DNA from: Azonexus sp.
Lineage (GTDB): Bacteria; Pseudomonadota; Gammaproteobacteria; Burkholderiales; Rhodocyclaceae
Length of the DNA stretch: 64,000 nucleotides
NCBI RefSeq assembly: GCF_030824335.1
Contig: NZ_JAVBXX010000044.1
Span: 1-64,000, forward strand
Reading direction: 5' to 3'
Below are positions 57,127-64,000 of this stretch, piece by piece; the first letter of the stretch is position 1; every line of letters starts with the position of its first letter. Below the pieces are notes generated by a model that was given only the letters and a program-made list of their open reading frames with translations, was not told the DNA's origin and made no database searches. A program made the position numbers and the translations under genes.

Positions 57127-59510
57127 AACACTTTTGCTGCGCACTCCTTCCTTTGGCGATCGGTACGGCATTTGCGGCTGACAAGACGATTCAGGAAACC
57201 AACGATTACTACAGCCGGCCGCTCGATCAGTTGCTGCAAATCGAAACCCAGGCCAAGGCGGCTGTCGGGTCGCGTGGCGGCGAGCGGGACGCGCTCGATG
57301 CCGAGGTGCCGATCGACATCATTACCTCGGCGCAATTGCAATCGACCGGCCAGACCGAACTGATCCGTGCCCTGGCGGTGCTGGTGCCCGGCTTCAATGC
57401 ACCGCGCCCGAGCATTGCCGACGGCACCGATCATGCGCCGCCGTTCACGCTGCGCGGCCTCAATCCCGATCAGGTGCTGGTTTTGATCAACGGCAAGCGC
57501 TTGCACCAGAGTTCGCTGTTGCACAATAACGGCACCGTGGGGCGCGGCAGTTCCGGCGTCGATCTCAATACCATCTCCCTGCGTGCCATCGAGCGCGTCG
57601 AGGTCTTGCGCGACGGTGCGGCGGCGCAATACGGCTCGGATGCCATTGCCGGCATCATCAACATCATTCTCAAGGGTTACGGGCAATCCAGCCAGGCCAC
57701 CGTCAGCTATGGCCGGACACGCGCAGGCGACGGCATCAACAAGCAGGTGAGCGTCTTCCATACCTTGCCGCTGGCCGGCGACGGCTTTGTCAATCTGACG
57801 GCGGAATGGCGCGACCGTGGCCCGAGCAATCGGGCCGGTCCGGATGCCTATGATGGCGGGCGGCGCAACACGCACTTTGGCGATGCCGACACGCAAGACG
57901 GCCTGTTCGTCCTGAACGCCGAATTGCCGCGCGGCGACACGACGCTTTACGCGCATGGCCTGTACGACAAGCGACGCAGCAGCGCCGGCGCTTTCTACCG
58001 GCGGGCCGACGATGAGCGGAATCTCTCGACGATTTATCCGAATGGCTTCCTGCCCCTGATCGAGCCGAAAATCCTCGATTTCTCCATGACCGGCGGGGCC
58101 AGAGGGATACTCGACAGCGGTACGCGCTGGGATGTCAGCTATACGCATGGGCACAACGATTACCACTTCTACGTCAATGACTCGCTGAATACCTCGCTCG
58201 GCAGTGCGACGCCCACCTCGTTTGATAGCGGGGCGACGCGTTACACGCAGCAGATTCTCAACCTGGATCTGAGCCGGAAGATCGGTCGCCACACGCTGTC
58301 CGGCGGTTACGAGTTTCGTCAGGAGCATTACCGCATCGACAAAGGCGATGCCGCGTCCTACATGCTGGGGGCAGAGAATAACTATGCCTATGGCGCGCAA
58401 GGTTTTCCCGGCTTCAGCCCGGAGAACGAGGTTTCCGCGAAGCGTCAGGCGCATTCCTTGTACGGCGATCTGAAATACAGCGTGTCCGATCGCCTGATGC
58501 TCGACAGCGCAGCGCGGGCCGAGCACTACAGCGATTTTGGTTCGGCCCTGAACGGCAAGCTGGCGCTGCGCTACCGCGCCACTGAAGACCTGCTGTTCCG
58601 CACCAGCGCCAGTACCGGTTTCCGTGCGCCATCGTTGTCACAGAGCCATTTTTCTTCCACCGGGACGTACCGCAACAGCAACGACGCTGCCGCCCAGTTC
58701 TGGGGAAATTATGCGGTCGACCACCCGGTAGCCCGCGCTTTGGGGGCGACCGATCTGAAGCCGGAAAAGTCCCGGCATTTCACCCTTGGCCTGGTGTATC
58801 AACCGGCCGCGCAATTGACCGCCAGTGCCGATGTCTTCGTCACTGACATCGAAGACCGCATCATGCCGACCGGCTACATTGCCGGTTACAGCCTGTCTTC
58901 GCTCAGCTCGCAGGCAGCGGCCGTCCTGGCGCAAAACAATATTGATGGTGCGGTGTATTTCACCAATGCCATCGGTACACGGACCCGCGGTTTCGATTTG
59001 CGTCTGGATTACAAACACGATCTGGGTAATGGCGCGAAGCTCAAATTCGTCGGCGCTTACCAGCGCAGCAAGACGAATATCAACACGATCAACCAGGCGC
59101 CGGCGGTGCTCGGGGTCAATATGACCGATCTGATCCTCGATCCCTTCACGAAAGTGATGATGGAGGGCGGGCAGCCGATCGATGCGATCAAGCTCTGGTC
59201 GAAGTATTCGACGCGCGATTACGATGTGGTCGTCAATCTCAACCGGTTCGGCAAATTCTCCAGTGTCCAGGCTTACGACAAGGTCACGTTTTCAGCCAGG
59301 TGGACGGTCGACGGAGAGCTGGCCTATCGTGTGGCGAAAGATGTCACGCTGGCCTTGGGCGGTGTCAACCTGTTCAATGTCAAACCCGAGAAGTGGGGCA
59401 ATACCGACGACAGCCTGGTGGGCCTGGGTAAGGTGATCCAGTATTCGCAGTACGCGCCGTTCGGCTACAACGGCAGTTATTACTATCTGCGGCTGGCGGT
59501 CGATTTCTGA
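57123..59510 (+). CDS. TonB-dependent receptor coupled to the YfiR/cyclase pair
   Basis: A 795-residue receptor: signal peptide (CCALLPLAIGTAFAA), a short N-terminal linker (YYSRPLDQLLQIETQAK), plug (DQVLVLINGKRLHQSS, IERVEVLRDGAAAQYGSDAI) and barrel ending VDF. The plug motif is that of a widespread receptor group with unknown ligand; there is no STN domain. The N-terminal PLDQLLQIE resembles the plug extension seen in receptors paired with DUF4154 proteins. Ligand binding could release YfiR and change c-di-GMP (inference). Confidence 0.9.
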   Translation: MKHFCCALLPLAIGTAFAADKTIQETNDYYSRPLDQLLQIETQAKAAVGSRGGERDALDAEVPIDIITSAQLQSTGQTELIRALAVLVPGFNAPRPSIADGTDHAPPFTLRGLNPDQVLVLINGKRLHQSSLLHNNGTVGRGSSGVDLNTISLRAIERVEVLRDGAAAQYGSDAIAGIINIILKGYGQSSQATVSYGRTRAGDGINKQVSVFHTLPLAGDGFVNLTAEWRDRGPSNRAGPDAYDGGRRNTHFGDADTQDGLFVLNAELPRGDTTLYAHGLYDKRRSSAGAFYRRADDERNLSTIYPNGFLPLIEPKILDFSMTGGARGILDSGTRWDVSYTHGHNDYHFYVNDSLNTSLGSATPTSFDSGATRYTQQILNLDLSRKIGRHTLSGGYEFRQEHYRIDKGDAASYMLGAENNYAYGAQGFPGFSPENEVSAKRQAHSLYGDLKYSVSDRLMLDSAARAEHYSDFGSALNGKLALRYRATEDLLFRTSASTGFRAPSLSQSHFSSTGTYRNSNDAAAQFWGNYAVDHPVARALGATDLKPEKSRHFTLGLVYQPAAQLTASADVFVTDIEDRIMPTGYIAGYSLSSLSSQAAAVLAQNNIDGAVYFTNAIGTRTRGFDLRLDYKHDLGNGAKLKFVGAYQRSKTNINTINQAPAVLGVNMTDLILDPFTKVMMEGGQPIDAIKLWSKYSTRDYDVVVNLNRFGKFSSVQAYDKVTFSARWTVDGELAYRVAKDVTLALGGVNLFNVKPEKWGNTDDSLVGLGKVIQYSQYAPFGYNGSYYYLRLAVDF

Positions 59511-59512
59511 TT

Positions 59513-60244
59513 TCAGGGCAGGCAGAGGCTGGAATGCAGGTTGGCGACATCGGGGATGATGATGCGCCGGCCTTCGACCTTGATCAGGCCATCGTCGGCC
59601 AGTTCGTGCAGGATGCGGGAGAAATGTTCCTGCGTCAGGTTGAGTCGTGAGGCGATGGTGGCTTTGTGGGTTGGCAGGCAGACTTCAACCCGGCCGCTCG
59701 GCGGATTGCCCTCGTCGTCGGCCATTTCGCCGAGCAGGTAGCCGACGATGCGTTCGCGACCCGAACACAGCGAATAGATTTCCAGGTCCTTGATCAACTG
59801 GTGCAGTCGCATCGACAGGCCGCCGATCAGGCGCATGCAGAAATCCGAATCCTTGCGGATTTCCTGCAGGATCACGTCTTTCGTGATGAACAGCAGTTGG
59901 CAATCGGTCAGGGCTTGCGCCATCAGGATGTAGGGTTTCTGCATGAACATCACGGCTTCGCCGAAGCTTTTGCCGGGCGGGATGATTTCCACGACTTTCT
60001 GATGGCCGCTGGCCGACACGAAAGCCAGCTTGATCTGCCCTTCAATGACCAGATGAAAACCGTGGCAGGGATCGCCCTTGTGAAACAGGATATTGCCCTT
60101 GTCGTAGCTTTCCAGGCGGCAGCCTTGCGCCAGGCGTTGCCGGTCATCGATCGGCAGATCGCAGAACAGCGGCGTTCTGGCGAGGATTTCCGCCGCGCTG
60201 CTTTGCGTTGGAACGGAGATGCCAGAGCTTGATGGATTTTGCAT
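59513..60244 (-). CDS. Crp/Fnr-family regulator, Dnr/Nnr-like
   Basis: A 243-residue regulator: cyclic-nucleotide-binding fold (about 25-140, ILFHKGDPCHGFHLVIEGQI for position), long dimer helix, and HTH with recognition sequence SRLNLTQEHFSRILHEL, which carries the E..SR residues that contact TTGAT half-sites in FNR-type proteins. The four FNR iron-sulfur cysteines are absent, as in the NO-responsive Dnr/Nnr branch. Placed just after norQ, it probably controls the nor operons through the boxes at 19343 and 62001. Confidence 0.9.
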   Translation of the reverse strand: MQNPSSSGISVPTQSSAAEILARTPLFCDLPIDDRQRLAQGCRLESYDKGNILFHKGDPCHGFHLVIEGQIKLAFVSASGHQKVVEIIPPGKSFGEAVMFMQKPYILMAQALTDCQLLFITKDVILQEIRKDSDFCMRLIGGLSMRLHQLIKDLEIYSLCSGRERIVGYLLGEMADDEGNPPSGRVEVCLPTHKATIASRLNLTQEHFSRILHELADDGLIKVEGRRIIIPDVANLHSSLCLP

Positions 60245-60283
60245 GGCCGGCCTTTTCAGTTGCAGTTCGTGAAACGCATGGCA

Positions 60284-61096
60284 TCAACGCCCGAAGGTGG
60301 CGCTGATCACTTCCATCAGCGCTTCGGCGACTTCCGGGTCATCGGTCAGGCTCTCGACGATGGCGGCGCGGCAGGCGACCACCGGGTCCATGCCGTCACG
60401 CACGAGCAATGCGGCGTAGATCAGCAGGCGGGTGCTGACGGCTTCTTCGAGGTCCTGGTCCTTGAGTTGGCGCAGCGACTGGGCGATACCGACCAGGCGG
60501 CGTGCCAGATCGGCGGCACAGCCGGTTTCGCGCAGCACGATGGCTTCTTCGCGCGCGGCCTCGGGGAAGTCGAAACGCAGGCTGACGAAGCGTTGCCGGG
60601 TCGAGGGTTTCATCCCCTTGAGCAGATTCTGGTAGCCCGGGTTGTAGGAAACGACCAGCATGAAATTGGGCGGTGCTTCGAGCAGTTCGCCGGTGCGGTC
60701 GATCGGCAGGAGGCGCCGGTCGTCGGCCAGCGGATGCAGCACGACGGTGGTGTCCTTGCGCGCCTCGACGACTTCGTCGAGGTAGCAGATACCGCCTTCG
60801 CGGACGGCGCGGGTCAGCGGGCCGTCGCACCAGCGGGTGTCGCCGTCGGCGATCAGGTGACGGCCGACCAGGTCGGCGGCGGTCAGGTCGTCGTGGCAGG
60901 CCACGGTGTGCAGCGGCAGGCCGAGGCGGGCGGCCATGTGGGCGACGAAGCGGGTCTTGCCGCAGCCGGTCGGCCCCTTGATCAGCAGCGGCAGACGGTT
61001 GCGCCAGGCGGATTCGAAGATCGCCTCTTCATGGCCGAAGGGGGCGTAGTAAGGCAGGGCTAGCGTATCGTCCTGCTGGGTGTTGCGTGCGTTCAT
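60284..61096 (-). CDS. norQ: nitric oxide reductase activation ATPase NorQ
   Basis: A 270-residue MoxR-type AAA+ ATPase: YYAPFGHEEAIFESAW, Walker A KGPTGCGKTRFV (about 39-50), DLVGRHL, Walker B ICYLDEVVEAR, sensor VVSYNPGYQNLLKGMKPSTR. NorQ works with NorD to activate NO reductase by installing the non-haem iron FeB. The gene overlaps norF by four bases. Confidence 0.95.
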   Translation of the reverse strand: MNARNTQQDDTLALPYYAPFGHEEAIFESAWRNRLPLLIKGPTGCGKTRFVAHMAARLGLPLHTVACHDDLTAADLVGRHLIADGDTRWCDGPLTRAVREGGICYLDEVVEARKDTTVVLHPLADDRRLLPIDRTGELLEAPPNFMLVVSYNPGYQNLLKGMKPSTRQRFVSLRFDFPEAAREEAIVLRETGCAADLARRLVGIAQSLRQLKDQDLEEAVSTRLLIYAALLVRDGMDPVVACRAAIVESLTDDPEVAEALMEVISATFGR

Positions 61097-61389
61097 GGGG
61101 TGATGCCTTTCCAGTAAGCCAGCCCGATCAGGGAACAGACCAGCACCAGCCAGCCGCCGAGCAGGCAGCGCCAGAGCAGGGGGGCGTGGCGCAGCGCCAT
61201 GAAATCGAAGGCGATGACGGCGCCCTTGATCATGGCAATGCCGAGGATTATTGCGGTCAACAGCCCGCCGCCACGACTTTCGCCGAGTTGCCAGGTAAGC
61301 AGCGTGGCGACGATCAGCACCAGCCAGTGGCGGAAGGTGCCGGCGGGGGTGCCGTGACTGCCGGCCGCGACGTTTTCAGTGAATGACAT
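61093..61389 (-). CDS. norF: NorF-like small membrane protein
   Basis: A 98-residue protein with three helices (WLVLIVATLLTWQLG, GLLTAIILGIAMIKGAVIAFDF split, LLGGWLVLVCSLIGLAYW) and the MALRHAPLLWR loop, matching cytochrome c oxidase subunit IV-like NorF. NorE and NorF are accessory proteins that raise NO reductase activity. The start at 61389 (MSFTENV) overlaps the norE end by 14 bases. Confidence 0.87.
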   Translation of the reverse strand: MSFTENVAAGSHGTPAGTFRHWLVLIVATLLTWQLGESRGGGLLTAIILGIAMIKGAVIAFDFMALRHAPLLWRCLLGGWLVLVCSLIGLAYWKGITP

Positions 61390-61966
61390 AGACGAGCGGA
61401 AAAAGGATGAGCCAGAGCAGGTCGACCATGTGCCAGTAGGCGGCACCGCTTTCCAGACCGTTCATGTTGTGCGGCCCGTAGCGGCCGGCGCGCAGGCCGA
61501 GCCACAACACGCTCAGGATGACCAGGCCAAGGATGACGTGCATGAAATGGAAGAAGGTCAGCGACAGGTAGAACATGTCGAAGGTGCTGCTCGACAGGCT
61601 GACGCCGTGGTCGAAGGCGGCGGAATATTCGACCATCTTGACGACGAGGAAGGTCACGCCGCTGGCGATGGCGGCAAGCATCCACGGCGCCGCCCGCCGC
61701 GCTTCGCCGGCCAGCGCACCCTGTACGGCGCGGACGACGAAGGCGCTGCCGGTCAGCAGCAACAGCGTGTTGATCGCGCCGGCATTACGGTTCAGCGCCT
61801 GCTGGGCAAGGTTGAATTCCTCGACATGGGCGGCGCGGGTGAAGGCGTAGGCCGCGAAAAAGACGGCGAATGCGAGCAGCTCGGCCATGATGAAGAACCA
61901 GATAGCCAAGTCGCCGGCCAGTCGGGGTTCGGTGGAATTCGGGAGGGGCAGTGCATGACTTGTCAT
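61376..61966 (-). CDS. norE: NorE, cytochrome c oxidase subunit III-like
   Basis: A 196-residue protein with five helices and COX3-family motifs: LAIWFFIMAELLAFAVFFAAY near the start (for position), LTFFHFMHVILGLVIL, and a C-terminal GAAYWHMVDLLWLILFPLVY. It is an accessory protein for NO reductase. The ATG at 61966 has no ribosome site upstream and coincides with the predicted transcription start, so it may be translated from a leaderless mRNA. It heads the norEFQ-dnr operon. Confidence 0.9.
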   Translation of the reverse strand: MTSHALPLPNSTEPRLAGDLAIWFFIMAELLAFAVFFAAYAFTRAAHVEEFNLAQQALNRNAGAINTLLLLTGSAFVVRAVQGALAGEARRAAPWMLAAIASGVTFLVVKMVEYSAAFDHGVSLSSSTFDMFYLSLTFFHFMHVILGLVILSVLWLGLRAGRYGPHNMNGLESGAAYWHMVDLLWLILFPLVYVIH

Positions 61967-61972
61967 GCCGTG

Positions 61973-62014
61973 AGTCTAGAAAGCAGGCTCGTTGCCGGCC
62001 TTGATCCGCGCTAA
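61973..62014 (-). promoter_or_regulatory. FNR/DNR-like box and -10 of norE
   Basis: Minus strand TTAGCGCGGATCAA (62014-62001), then TAGACT (61978-61973) whose first base is 29.5 bases from the box centre, placing +1 at 61966, the A of the norE ATG. The box differs by one base from that of the norD operon and shares its flanks. Confidence 0.7.
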
Positions 62015-62053
62015 GTTTTCCGGATATCGCCGGCCGCTCGGCAAAAACAAAAA

Positions 62054-62075
62054 AGGGGCAGCCGAAGCTGCCCCT
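62054..62075 (-). terminator. intrinsic terminator of norCB
   Basis: AGGGGCAGC, tetraloop, GCTGCCCCT. On the minus strand it is followed by TTTTTTGTTTTT, a strong rho-independent terminator 23 bases after the norB stop. Confidence 0.95.
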
Positions 62076-62097
62076 GCTCAGTGAAGAAACGGCGGTG

Positions 62098-63477
62098 TTA
62101 CTGCGTTGCCGCTTTGGTTTCACCCTTGATGAAGAAGCTGATGACATAAACGATCAGCCCGACGAAGAACATTACCCCGGCCCATTCACGCATCCAGTAG
62201 AACAGGGCGACCTGATCCTGGGTGGCCATGAAGGACATCGGCGTGTCGGAAACGCGTTGCAGCCAGACTTGCAGGATGCCGGCAGCGGTCAGGAACAGCG
62301 TGATGAAGACCATGGCGACGGTCATCAACCAGAAGCTCCACATTTCACATACCTGGGCCTTGTTCGAGTTCGCCGCACGGCCACGCAGGATGGGCATGGC
62401 GTAGCTGATGATGCACAGGACGACCATCACGTAGGCGCCGTAGAAGGCCATGTGACCGTGGGCCGCGGTGATCTGCGAACCGTGGGTGTAATAGTTGACC
62501 GGGGCCAGGGTGTGCAGGAAGCCCCAGACGCCCGCGCCGAGGAAGGCCATCACGCCGGTGCCAAGCGCCCACAGGACGGCCGCTTTGTTCGGATGCTCGC
62601 GACGGCGACGGTTGACCATGTTGAAGGCGAAGACGGTCATCGCGAAGAAAGGAATCGGCTCCAGGGCGGAGAAGATCGAGCCCCACCACTGCCAGTATTC
62701 CGGTGCACCGATCCAGTAATAATGGTGGCCAGTCCCGATGATGCCGGTGATCAGCGTCAGCGTGATGATGACGTACAGCCATTTTTCGATCACTTCGCGG
62801 TCGACCCCGGTCACCTTGATCAGCACGAAAGCCAGCAGCGCACCGAGGATCAGTTCCCAGACGCCTTCGACCCAGAGGTGCACGACCCACCACCAGTAGT
62901 ACTTGTCCTTGACCAGGTTGTGCGGGTTGTAGAAGGAGAACAGGAAGAAGATCGCCAGACCCCACAAGCCGAGCAGCAGCACGGTGGAAATCGCGGTCTT
63001 GCGGCCCTTCAGCACGGTCATCGTGATGTTGAACAGGAAAGCCAGCGCCACGACGACGATGCCGAGTTTGGTCGGCAGCGGCTGTTCGAGGAACTCGCGG
63101 CCCATCGTGGCCAGCAGATCGTTGCCGGTCATCTGGGCCAGCGTCGCATACGGCACGAACAGGTAGCCGAGTACGGTCAACGCCCCGGCGGTGAGGAAAA
63201 TCCAGAACAGCGCGATGGCCAGTTTCGGACTGTACAACTCGGTTTCCGATTCCTCGGGCACCATGTAGTAGGCAGCACCCATGAAGCCGAACAGCAGCCA
63301 GACGATGAGCAGGTTGGTGTGGACCATGCGGGCCACGTTGAACGGGATTTCGGGGAAGAGGAAATCCCCGATGACGTATTGCAGGCCCATGATCAATCCG
63401 AAGACGATCTGGCCGATGAACAGTCCGATGGCCGCTATGAAATAGGGCTTGGCGACTGCTTGGCTTTTATATTGCAT
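62098..63477 (-). CDS. norB: nitric oxide reductase subunit B (cNor)
   Basis: A 459-residue membrane protein of the haem-copper oxidase superfamily with twelve helices. Metal-ligand regions are visible: ARMVHTNLLIVW (haem ligand), YYWWWVVHLWVEGVWELI (His and Glu of the FeB site), IIGTGHHYYWIGAPEYWQ, and ITAAHGHMAFYGAY near the two haem ligands. It reduces NO to N2O with electrons from NorC. The length fits the cytochrome c-dependent type rather than the quinol-dependent qNor (about 760). It lies 56 bases after norC. Confidence 0.98.
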   Translation of the reverse strand: MQYKSQAVAKPYFIAAIGLFIGQIVFGLIMGLQYVIGDFLFPEIPFNVARMVHTNLLIVWLLFGFMGAAYYMVPEESETELYSPKLAIALFWIFLTAGALTVLGYLFVPYATLAQMTGNDLLATMGREFLEQPLPTKLGIVVVALAFLFNITMTVLKGRKTAISTVLLLGLWGLAIFFLFSFYNPHNLVKDKYYWWWVVHLWVEGVWELILGALLAFVLIKVTGVDREVIEKWLYVIITLTLITGIIGTGHHYYWIGAPEYWQWWGSIFSALEPIPFFAMTVFAFNMVNRRRREHPNKAAVLWALGTGVMAFLGAGVWGFLHTLAPVNYYTHGSQITAAHGHMAFYGAYVMVVLCIISYAMPILRGRAANSNKAQVCEMWSFWLMTVAMVFITLFLTAAGILQVWLQRVSDTPMSFMATQDQVALFYWMREWAGVMFFVGLIVYVISFFIKGETKAATQ

Positions 63478-63533
63478 CGCAGTGAACTCCTTGATAATTG
63501 CTCTGATCCGTGAAACGCATGCTTAACCTTCGA

Positions 63534-63959
63534 CTAACCCTCAATATTCGGCGGCCAGTTGGCGGTGTTGATCTCGGAGGTGTATTTCAGGAAGGCGACG
63601 ATGTTGTCGAGTTCCTCATCGCTCAGATGGAACTGCGGCATCTGGCGACGTCCCGGCGTGCCGGTCGGTTGCGACTGAATCCAGGCCTTGATGAATTCCG
63701 GGCCGCGGCGCGGATAGACGTTGCCGAGTTCCGGCGCAAAGTAAGCACCTTCACCGAGCAGCGTATGGCAGCCGATGCAGTTGCGCGTTTCCCAGATCTT
63801 CTTGCCGGCGATGACCTGCGGCGTCAGATTCTGGCTGTTGTCCCGCTTGGGAAATTCCTTGTGTGAATCGAAGGTCAGGGCGAGAAAAAGCAGAAAGAAG
63901 AACACCGTCCCCCCGTAGAAGATGTTCCGTGCCATTGACTTCGTAAATATGCCGCTCAT
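63534..63959 (-). CDS. norC: nitric oxide reductase subunit C (cytochrome c)
   Basis: A 141-residue membrane-anchored c-type cytochrome: one helix (NIFYGGTVFFFLLFLALTF, about 12-30), haem motif CIGCH (61-65) in ETRNCIGCHTLLGEGAYFAP, and the axial Met in GRRQMPQFHLSDEEL. It passes electrons to NorB. The start at 63959 (MSGIF) has AAGGAG; an upstream in-frame codon at 63989 is less likely. The promoter lies beyond the window edge. Confidence 0.97.
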   Translation of the reverse strand: MSGIFTKSMARNIFYGGTVFFFLLFLALTFDSHKEFPKRDNSQNLTPQVIAGKKIWETRNCIGCHTLLGEGAYFAPELGNVYPRRGPEFIKAWIQSQPTGTPGRRQMPQFHLSDEELDNIVAFLKYTSEINTANWPPNIEG

Positions 63960-64000
63960 GTTGCGCTCCTTGTCTGACGGTGAGCGCATTCTCGATTTTT

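Noticed and set aside
62095..63513. 472-residue plus-strand frame opposite norB
   Set aside because: It is the mirror of norB codon structure; there is no start signal and no domain.

Overview
The window looks like the chromosome of a denitrifying betaproteobacterium, most likely Rhodocyclales (Dechloromonas/Azonexus/Azospira-like). The evidence is high GC, a split norCB / norEFQ / norD nitric oxide reductase locus, a long-Q-loop cytochrome bd with CydX and CydDC, a RegB/RegA (PrrBA/RoxSR) redox system, and several NosL-type proteins. The genus is inference. No rRNA, CRISPR array or intact mobile element is visible.

Layout. 1-1.5 kb is an accessory edge: the first codons of an IS110-type transposase, a doubly deleted integron integrase and a ccdAB toxin-antitoxin pair. 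1.5-6.8 kb is housekeeping (rarA, M14 peptidase, serS, mltF, tRNA-Ser(CGA)). 7.1-12.5 kb has a SLAC1/TDT transporter, a hydrolase, and a substrate-binding lipoprotein translationally coupled to a hybrid histidine kinase. 12.5-15.9 kb is an MCE/Mla-type lipid transport operon. 16.0-19.2 kb is the norD operon. 19.7-31.5 kb holds two convergent, nearly mirror-image modules, each with an ECF sigma factor, a FecR anti-sigma factor, an STN-type TonB receptor and a Tat-exported NosL-like protein. 31.6-37.9 kb is cydABX-DC, divergent from regBA (38.3-40.1 kb). 40.2-48.2 kb is a ten- or eleven-gene copper operon: SCO, FtsX-type ABC exporter, Cys/His-rich membrane protein, TlpA, small metal-binding protein and P1B ATPase. 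48.4-55.0 kb adds a membrane polyferredoxin, CcdA-like proteins, a third TonB receptor, a third Tat NosL-like protein and a classical NosL. 55.3-59.5 kb is an operon of diguanylate cyclase, YfiR-like protein and TonB receptor. 59.5-64.0 kb carries a Dnr-like regulator, norQ, norF, norE, norB and norC.

Regulation ties this together. A 15-bp palindrome, GCGAC-N5-GTCGC and variants, matches RegA/PrrA half-sites. At four promoters (cydA, regBA, the SCO/copper operon and the third NosL-like gene) its centre lies exactly 31 bp from the first base of a -10-like hexamer. Two near-identical FNR/DNR-like boxes precede the norD and norE operons with identical geometry, and the geometry predicts a leaderless norE mRNA. 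A perfect FNR box precedes the 48.4 kb operon.

The most likely undescribed system is the recurring set of TonB receptor plus Tat-exported NosL-like (CPYCGM...CSIHC) protein. Three copies are present, two under their own surface-signalling sigma/anti-sigma pair, in a region otherwise devoted to copper and anaerobic respiration. A role in taking up copper or a metal complex is my inference.
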